Source: Bacteroidetes bacterium UBA2364
GTDB taxonomy: Bacteria > Bacteroidota > Rhodothermia > Rhodothermales > UBA2364
Length of the DNA: 14,372 nucleotides
Reading direction: 5' to 3'
Assembly (NCBI GenBank): GCA_002344075.1
Contig: DDTM01000032.1
Coordinates: 16,455 to 30,826 of the forward strand
In this document: positions 1 through 4,767 of the stretch, one piece after another
How positions within the stretch are numbered: the first letter of the stretch is position 1
How the letters are laid out: every line of letters starts with the position of its first letter
Program-made: the position numbers and the translations under genes
The notes under the pieces: model-generated
What the model was told of the DNA's origin: nothing
The model's database searches: none
Seen by the model: the letters and a program-made list of their open reading frames with translations, nothing else

Positions 1-50
1 TTGAAAATGTCCAGTAGTATGAGGCGTGATACGTTTTCGAAATGCACCAT
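1..50 (-). CDS. start of a gene leaving the window (partial, unidentified)
   Basis: An ATG at 50-48 on the minus strand opens a frame that stays open to the window edge (MVHFENVSRLILLDIF, 16 codons visible). It lies 14 bases past the stop of the DUF1573-like gene and is preceded by an A/G-rich AAGGGG at 57-52, which sits closer to the ATG than usual; the next codon, GTG at 47-45, would be spaced better. The spacing suggests it is the third gene of the bacteriocin-like cassette. The visible part is too short to identify. A hydrophobic run is beginning (LILLDIF), so a membrane protein is possible but unproven. Confidence 0.4.
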   Translation of the reverse strand, partial: MVHFENVSRLILLDIF

Positions 51-64
51 TCCCCTTTTGGTTA

Positions 65-496
65 CTATTTTAGTTTAAGATCAAGAGACTTATTACCCCC
101 TTGACCATTGATGACATTATATTTTATAACGGATCCTGCAAAGTAGCTCTTGTTATCGTCCGTTATAAATACTAACTGATCTGTATAATGCCCAATTTGT
201 TTCGGAATAAATAGTTTAAATTTAAGAAAAAAACCTTTTTTTCCTTTTGCAATCTTTGGCGACTTAATATCTCCAATATTACAACTACTACTTACGCCAT
301 CAATTCGTGCTTCTCGCCATGAGAAATTAACAAATCGTGCATTAACTGCAACAGTATCGCCTGTAGCAAAAGTGTAAACATGCTTTTCATCGAAATCTGG
401 TTTTATGATGCTATCAAACAAACCATTAGCAAAAAGCGTACTCACAACAAGTACTACAGTAAAAGTGGTTAGAAGTATGATGACTGATGTTTTCAT
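65..496 (-). CDS. DUF1573-like exported small protein
   Basis: A 143-residue protein with an N-terminal hydrophobic segment (about residues 4-24) that acts as a signal peptide or membrane anchor. The rest is predicted to be beta-sandwich. The order of elements resembles DUF1573 (an ASH/Ig-like fold common in Bacteroidota): a short strand with NFSW near 57-60, then a DGVSSSC motif ending at Cys72, then a Gly/Lys turn (IAKGKKG), a FLKFKLFIP strand and a late FITDD...SYFAGSV segment. DUF1573 proteins usually carry a CGC-type pair at this point, whereas here a single Cys remains. It starts 47 bases after the stop of the bacteriocin-like gene, in the same direction, so the two were probably co-transcribed. 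There is no clear Shine-Dalgarno sequence before the ATG. The family assignment rests on motif order only, and the function is unknown. Confidence 0.6.
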   Translation of the reverse strand: MKTSVIILLTTFTVVLVVSTLFANGLFDSIIKPDFDEKHVYTFATGDTVAVNARFVNFSWREARIDGVSSSCNIGDIKSPKIAKGKKGFFLKFKLFIPKQIGHYTDQLVFITDDNKSYFAGSVIKYNVINGQGGNKSLDLKLK

Positions 497-543
497 GTCA
501 GTTATTATTTTTGAATAGTTGATATGCGTTGTAAGTTAATAAC

Positions 544-1234
544 TTAATTCCAAACACAACGATCTCCATTACATGCTTCTACCCAGAGCAACCCACAACC
601 ATATGTAGTATCATTATAGCAAGCAATACTACCATTCATGCACTCGCCATATTGGATTGTTGGCGGTAGAAGGTCATATCTAGCACAGGTGAAAGAAGAG
701 CCTTTAGTACAGCAGCATTGACCACAGTCTCTCTGTAAGTCATCTCCTATATACTCTTTAGATAAAGTCTTATCTTTTGTAAAAACTCCACTAGGATCAT
801 TTGTAAGAATACTTTGGTTTTGGCTAAATACTAAGTTATATACTTCAACACTTTTAAACTCTTTTTTAGCTTTTTTGTAACCAAGTAAGAATCACTAAGG
901 TCGGCTTTTTATTTTTCTCTGCTTCATCATATTTATTTGATTTTACTATCTCAATAAGTTGATCAATCAGCAACAACCGATTATTGGTCAGGTTATTTTC
1001 AACAGACTGAGCTTTAATTTTATAAAGATGTTCAAGCCAAAGAGTTTTGCGGTCACGTGTTGACAATAAAGAATAGGCTATTTTTTGTTGCTCATTTGGC
1101 AGTGTTTTAAACTGTGTTATTTTTTCAAAATTTGGCACTTCTTTGTTTGTAGTTACTCAGCTATCGCATCCAGTCAATGATATTGATAACGCAACCATAA
1201 CAGCGACAAACAGATGAAAATACATTTTTTTCAT
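544..1234 (-). pseudogene. fulvocin C-related bacteriocin precursor, interrupted by a TGA and a frameshift
   Basis: The ATG at 1234-1232 has an AGGAG six bases upstream and encodes a lipoprotein signal (MKKMYFHLFVAVMVALSISL) with lipobox LTGC (Cys23). Codon 26, at 1159-1157, is TGA. The same frame then continues with a Lys/Gln-rich helical region (FKTLPNEQQ..., LWLEHLYK, LLLIDQLIEI) that ends at TAA 868-866. The adjacent frame continues without a break to TAA 546-544 and holds a Cys-rich domain (DCGQCCC through GDRCVWN, ten Cys, 726-556). Moving between frames needs one base fewer in 866-891, most simply in the A6 run at 876-871; the repaired protein has 229 residues. The leader resembles what I recall of fulvocin C-related precursors. 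The end, GCGLLWVEACNG, resembles the end of the Myxococcus fulvus peptide fulvocin C (GCGTGWVYCACNG, from memory). TGA is a true stop elsewhere in the window, so recoding is unlikely. A sequencing error could explain the frameshift but would not easily explain both lesions. Confidence 0.72.
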
Positions 1235-1240
1235 AACGAA

Positions 1241-1245
1241 CTCCT
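1241..1245 (-). promoter_or_regulatory. ribosome binding site of the bacteriocin-like gene
   Basis: AGGAG lies six bases upstream of ATG 1234-1232. It fixes the intended start at the lipoprotein signal peptide and shows that the GTG at 1138, which begins the longest unbroken frame, is not the original start. Confidence 0.6.
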
Positions 1246-1640
1246 GTTTAACATTGAGTGATTCCTTTTCAGGAACTGAATTGAATTCACAACCACTATA
1301 AAACAAAGTCAATAGCTGTATTAAATTTTTTTAATGTGATAACATCATTTTTTCTTTCACTTTTTTTCCTCACTTTTTCTGTATTCAACGTCTAACACTA
1401 TTCATGTTTGATATTGGGCTAAGGGGTGGTGATAAAGAAAACACCCCTTCTTGTCATTAGGAATGACGTCATAAATAATATAAAACAATCCTATTACACT
1501 AATGCTTTAAGATGATTTATGTTTAATATGATTTCCTTGCTTTGGACTGAACAGCCTTCACAATCCGTTTATATTTCCAAGAAGTGGTTTGCATCGGTTA
1601 TGGTTTCGGTTGTTATTCCGACTATTTTTTAGAAAAGCTT

Positions 1641-1679
1641 CCATCTAAACATTTGAACACGTTTGCCGTCATTAGATGG
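1641..1679 (-). terminator. possible rtcB terminator
   Basis: The perfect 8-bp inverted repeat CCATCTAA (1641-1648) and TTAGATGG (1672-1679) lies 15 bases beyond the rtcB stop. On the minus strand it is followed within a few bases by a short T-rich tract (TTTTCT). The loop is long (23 nt) and the stem AT-rich, so it would be a weak terminator. Confidence 0.3.
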
Positions 1680-1693
1680 TTTATTACAACGAT

Positions 1694-3115
1694 TTACGCC
1701 ATTCGCACGATGACGGGCTTAAAACGTGCGATGGTTTCCACCAGATCAGACTGCGCAGCCATTACTTCGCCAATTGGTTTGTAAGCTTGTGGTGCTTCAT
1801 CTATACCGCCACTGAGCAGTGTAATGCCATGTTCTTTCAGATAGGCGTCTCGTTCGTGTTTGGTGATGCTATTGTTGGCCATTTTGCGGCTTAGGAGTCT
1901 TCCGGCCCCATGTGAAGCCGAATTGAGGGAAGGGGCGTGACCCAATCCACGGACTAAAAACCCATTATCCCCCATAGAGCCGGGAATGATGCCCAGCACC
2001 CCGGGGCTGGCAGGAGTTGCCCCTTTGCGGTGAACCACCACCTCTTGGCCATCTGCGAGGTGTTCTTTCCAGGCAAAATTGTGATGGTTCTCTACCATAA
2101 AAAATGCTTCAAGGCCTCCTGCACGTGCTACCCGCTGATGAATGAGGTGATGATTTGCCTGTGCAAATGCTCCTGCTAAGTGCATGGACTGCCAATAATC
2201 TTCGCCCGCATCGCTGTCTAAATCCAACCAAGCCAAATGCCGGACTTCCTGTGCCAATGTAGGATGAAGGGCTGCGGCTACACGGGTAAAGTGCTCGGCA
2301 ATGCGTGCCCCCACTCCCCGTGAGCCAGAGTGAGAAAGTAGTGCAAGATACTGGCCCGGTTGAAGCCCTGTTTCGGCGTCAAAGGCCGAGACGGTTATTG
2401 AACCCCACTCTACAAAATGATTCCCCGTGCCCGAAGTCCCCAGTTGGGCTTGTGCCTTATCTCTGAGTGAACGCAGAAGTGGGGTTGCCTGCCAAAGGGG
2501 TTCCTCCAAGACGTCATGATCGGGTGTATTGGGATCATGGGGTCGCCAGCGATCTCCTGTACCAAAGTGTGTCTCGTTTAAAAGGGCTTTTCGTAGCCTC
2601 TCGTGCTGCGATTGGAGCAAAGAAGGTGATTCCGGAAACACGGAAAGCATCATTCGGCAGGCGATATCCACACCCACCGCATACGGAATGACCGTGTTTT
2701 GAGTGGCCAATACGCCACCAATGGGCAGGCCATACCCAACGTGGGCATCCGGCATTAACGCTCCTGCCACTGCAATAGGCAATCGCATAGCCGACCTCAT
2801 TTGTTGCTGTGTGCCCTCGTCTATCATGTGCGTCCCCCAAACCTTAAACGGTAGAGGCTCAGGGCGTAATGCCATGGGTGAAGGTGTTGATGTGGGTGTT
2901 TGTGCTTGGATTACGGCCTCCACCAGCCCTCGAAGGATCAAGTGGTCTATGAAGTTGGTAGGTGTAGCCCAAACGTCTTTTAGGATGTTCAAAACGGTTT
3001 GTTTGTCCGAGCCATCTAAAAGCAAAGACGTGGCGGCTGTTTTCGCCATACCCAAGAGTTTTCCTGGCTTCCAACCGATTCTTTGCAGGTCTTTTCCAGT
3101 AATGGTTTCACTCAT
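1694..3115 (-). CDS. rtcB: RtcB-family RNA ligase
   Basis: A 473-residue RtcB-family GTP- and Mn-dependent RNA ligase, which joins 2',3'-cyclic phosphate or 3'-phosphate RNA ends to 5'-hydroxyl ends in RNA repair or tRNA healing. The active site is complete: metal ligands in GVDIAC (Asp150, Cys153), TGNHF (Asn232, His233), LSHSGSRG (His262) and HHNFAW (His345); then VHRKGAT (361-367), PGSMG (378-382) and the guanylylated His of SASHGAGR (His402). The first 65 or so residues form an extra helical segment (GKDLQRIGWKPGKLLG) ahead of the RtcB core, seen in a bacterial subgroup of this family. The gene starts 27 bases after the ribD stop with no clear Shine-Dalgarno sequence, which fits co-transcription with ribD. 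No archease or RtcA partner is visible here, so the physiological substrate is unknown. Confidence 0.95.
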   Translation of the reverse strand: MSETITGKDLQRIGWKPGKLLGMAKTAATSLLLDGSDKQTVLNILKDVWATPTNFIDHLILRGLVEAVIQAQTPTSTPSPMALRPEPLPFKVWGTHMIDEGTQQQMRSAMRLPIAVAGALMPDAHVGYGLPIGGVLATQNTVIPYAVGVDIACRMMLSVFPESPSLLQSQHERLRKALLNETHFGTGDRWRPHDPNTPDHDVLEEPLWQATPLLRSLRDKAQAQLGTSGTGNHFVEWGSITVSAFDAETGLQPGQYLALLSHSGSRGVGARIAEHFTRVAAALHPTLAQEVRHLAWLDLDSDAGEDYWQSMHLAGAFAQANHHLIHQRVARAGGLEAFFMVENHHNFAWKEHLADGQEVVVHRKGATPASPGVLGIIPGSMGDNGFLVRGLGHAPSLNSASHGAGRLLSRKMANNSITKHERDAYLKEHGITLLSGGIDEAPQAYKPIGEVMAAQSDLVETIARFKPVIVRMA

Positions 3116-3142
3116 CGTGTGGTCTGTCTGTTTAGGAATGTT

Positions 3143-4264
3143 TTAAACGGTGCGTCTCCAGCCAGTAAACAGTAAATCGCTGCCCACTTGTTCCCATATA
3201 TATTCAACAAAATCAATGGCCTGATCCATGCTTGGAATACCAATCCCACGAAAAGAAGGTACCCCGCCCCCCACCAATTTTGGGGCAATAAACAGCGACA
3301 AGCGATCTACAAGGTCTTGCTGTATCAAGGCAGTGGAAAGCCCCGGTCCGGCCTCGACCAATACCGACTGTATCACCTGCCCCAAGCTGCCTTCGGCCAA
3401 TTGCCTGAACAATACCGATAATGTAAGATGCCCCCCATGAATAGGGTTGTACACAAGTTTTCCACCAGCCTTGTGGAGAAGTGCCTCATAAACTGGTTTA
3501 ACGTTTGGCGCCACGACAACCCAAGTTTTAGACACCCAACCATCCCGAAAGATTTGTAAGGTATCCGGTAATTGTCCCATTCGATCTAATACGATCCTGA
3601 TTGGTTGCCGACCTTCCACGTGACGAACGGTCAGTGCGGGGTTGTCGTTCCGCGCAGTTTGGTATCCCACCAACACGGCATCATGAGAAGCCCTCCAGAG
3701 GTGTACCTTTTTCCGGGCCTCGCTATCCGTCACCCATTGAGAGTGTCCTGATGCCGTCGCTACCGATCCATCTAACGTTTGAGCAATTTTAAGATGGACA
3801 TGTGGATAACTCGTGCGCAAATGATGGGTAAAAGGCTCGTTCAAGCGTTTACAGCCGTGTTCCAGCACGTTCTCTAATACTTCGACACCATGTATGCGCA
3901 ACCGTTCAATTCCCTTACCAGCAACCATCGGATTGGGGTCTTTCATACCCGTAACCACTCGCGGGATACCATGTTTGAGGATAAGATCGGCACAAGGAGG
4001 GGTTTTCCCATAATGGCTGCAAGGTTCGAGGTTGACATACAAAGTGCATGATCTAAGTGATTGATTTGTATGTACTTGGGTTGCAGTACGAATGGCCTCG
4101 ACTTCGGCATGAGGCCCACCAAAGCGTCTATGCCATCCCTCTGCTAAGACTTCATTGTCTGGTGATACCAAAACACACCCTACCAGCGGATTGGGGCTGA
4201 CTGCCCCCGCGCCTTTCTTGGCAAGTTCTAAACACCGTTGCATCCAATACGTATGGATTTCCAT
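3143..4264 (-). CDS. ribD: bifunctional riboflavin biosynthesis deaminase/reductase RibD
   Basis: A 373-residue cytosolic enzyme for two steps of riboflavin synthesis: deamination of diaminohydroxyphosphoribosylaminopyrimidine, then NADPH-dependent reduction of the ribosyl group. The N-terminal deaminase (about 1-145) has SPNPLVG (23-29), the zinc ligand and catalytic Glu of HAE (His52, Glu54), and EPCSHYGKTPPC with zinc ligands Cys82 and Cys91. The C-terminal reductase (about 150-373) has HLKIAQTLDGSVA (157-169), SQWVTDSEAR, HDAVLVG and VEAGPGL (303-309), where many homologues have VEGGP. Length and domain order are normal. The start is supported by AAGGAG at 4280-4275, ten bases upstream. 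rtcB follows directly, an unusual partner for a riboflavin gene. No FMN riboswitch is visible in the upstream region. Confidence 0.96.
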   Translation of the reverse strand: MEIHTYWMQRCLELAKKGAGAVSPNPLVGCVLVSPDNEVLAEGWHRRFGGPHAEVEAIRTATQVHTNQSLRSCTLYVNLEPCSHYGKTPPCADLILKHGIPRVVTGMKDPNPMVAGKGIERLRIHGVEVLENVLEHGCKRLNEPFTHHLRTSYPHVHLKIAQTLDGSVATASGHSQWVTDSEARKKVHLWRASHDAVLVGYQTARNDNPALTVRHVEGRQPIRIVLDRMGQLPDTLQIFRDGWVSKTWVVVAPNVKPVYEALLHKAGGKLVYNPIHGGHLTLSVLFRQLAEGSLGQVIQSVLVEAGPGLSTALIQQDLVDRLSLFIAPKLVGGGVPSFRGIGIPSMDQAIDFVEYIWEQVGSDLLFTGWRRTV

Positions 4265-4644
4265 TGATAAATGACTCCTTGGTTAAGCTGTGTGGATAAC
4301 TGGTGGAAAAGTCGGATTGGGCACATGGATTGAGGCGTGTTACTTGATTTAGCTACAAAGCGACATTATACCCACTTCACAAATTTAGCCTGTAAAATAT
4401 CGAAAGCTTGGCTAATGCTGTATTTGTTCGAGCAGATCATTTACTCGACTCAAAGGGGATTAATCGGCTACGTGCTATCGTCAAAATAAATATACAAATA
4501 ACCCAACCGATTATGTCCTTCACAAAGAGTGCATTTCAAAAATGCCAACCAGACATACGACGCACCTTAGATTCGGTGACATCTTTGCCTATCATTAAGA
4601 AAAGCTCCGTAGAAGTGGCATCATAATAGAACCCCTTGGGGAAA

Positions 4645-4740
4645 TTTTGCAATGCGCCCTTGACAAATGCCGAGACGTTCGTGTAACCAAGCCGTGGTCG
4701 TACAAAAATCTCAACGGGCACATTGTTTTGCAATGCGCCC
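4645..4740. repeat. 15-bp direct repeat pair, one copy inside a terminator
   Basis: TTTTGCAATGCGCCC occurs at 4645-4659 and again at 4726-4740, 81 bases apart, and both copies continue into a similar (G)TTGA. The right copy is the loop and one arm of the receptor gene's terminator. The left copy has lost the partner arm, so it looks like a partial duplication of the hairpin. Confidence 0.7.
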
Positions 4741-4746
4741 GTTGAG
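4704..4746 (-). terminator. rho-independent terminator of the TonB receptor gene
   Basis: A 16-bp stem (4710-4725 with 4731-4746, one G-T wobble on the minus-strand RNA) closes a five-base loop. On the minus strand it is followed by ATTTTTG (4709-4703). It starts about 22 bases after the receptor stop codon. Stem length and the T-tract make this a strong candidate. Confidence 0.85.
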
Positions 4747-4767
4747 GGTTGGATATTTGTGGGAAAA

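Larger units (their letters stand above)
1235..1693. other. AT-rich intergenic region between the bacteriocin-like cassette and rtcB
   Basis: No convincing gene is present. The cassette's promoter should lie here on the minus strand; a TTGACT element is at 1311-1306, but I see no good partner box. At 1348-1380 the plus strand is a pyrimidine tract with CAC spaced about 13 bases apart. At 1421-1449 there is an 8-bp inverted repeat (AAGGGGTG/CACCCCTT). At 1453-1467 there is a GTCATT/AATGAC hairpin that overlaps a perfect 10-bp palindrome, ATGACGTCAT (1463-1472). A possible rtcB terminator occupies 1641-1679. Confidence 0.5.
4265..4767. other. intergenic region between the TonB receptor gene and ribD, with a possible gene remnant
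   Basis: From left to right: the ribD ribosome binding site (4275-4280); a minus-strand TATAAT at 4370-4365 and a TAAATTTG at 4387-4380, either of which could belong to the ribD promoter although neither has a clear upstream box; then a minus-strand open stretch from about 4760 to the TGA ending at 4536. The encoded text (NVPVEIFVRPRLGYTNVSAF..., FPKGFYYDATSTELFLMIG) looks more protein-like than random but has no good start and begins inside the terminator hairpin. I read it as a remnant at most. A 15-bp direct repeat lies at 4645-4659 and 4726-4740. Confidence 0.4.

Noticed and set aside
862..880. Programmed -1 frameshifting at the A AAA AAG heptamer in the bacteriocin-like gene.
   Set aside because: The distal frame is +1 relative to the proximal one, so a -1 slip gives the wrong frame, and the upstream TGA would still block translation.
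1519..1632. 37-codon plus-strand frame (MFNMISLLWTEQ...).
   Set aside because: It is short, with no ribosome binding site and no recognisable motif, in AT-rich intergenic DNA.
3801..4299. Two perfect DnaA-box-like TGTGGATAA sites (3801-3809 and 4291-4299).
   Set aside because: One is inside ribD coding sequence, they are far apart, and there is no cluster, AT-rich unwinding region or dnaA/dnaN gene nearby, so an origin is not supported.
4265..4400. FMN riboswitch upstream of ribD.
   Set aside because: I looked for the conserved AGGG...GTGGAATTC...CCGAC blocks on the minus strand and found none.
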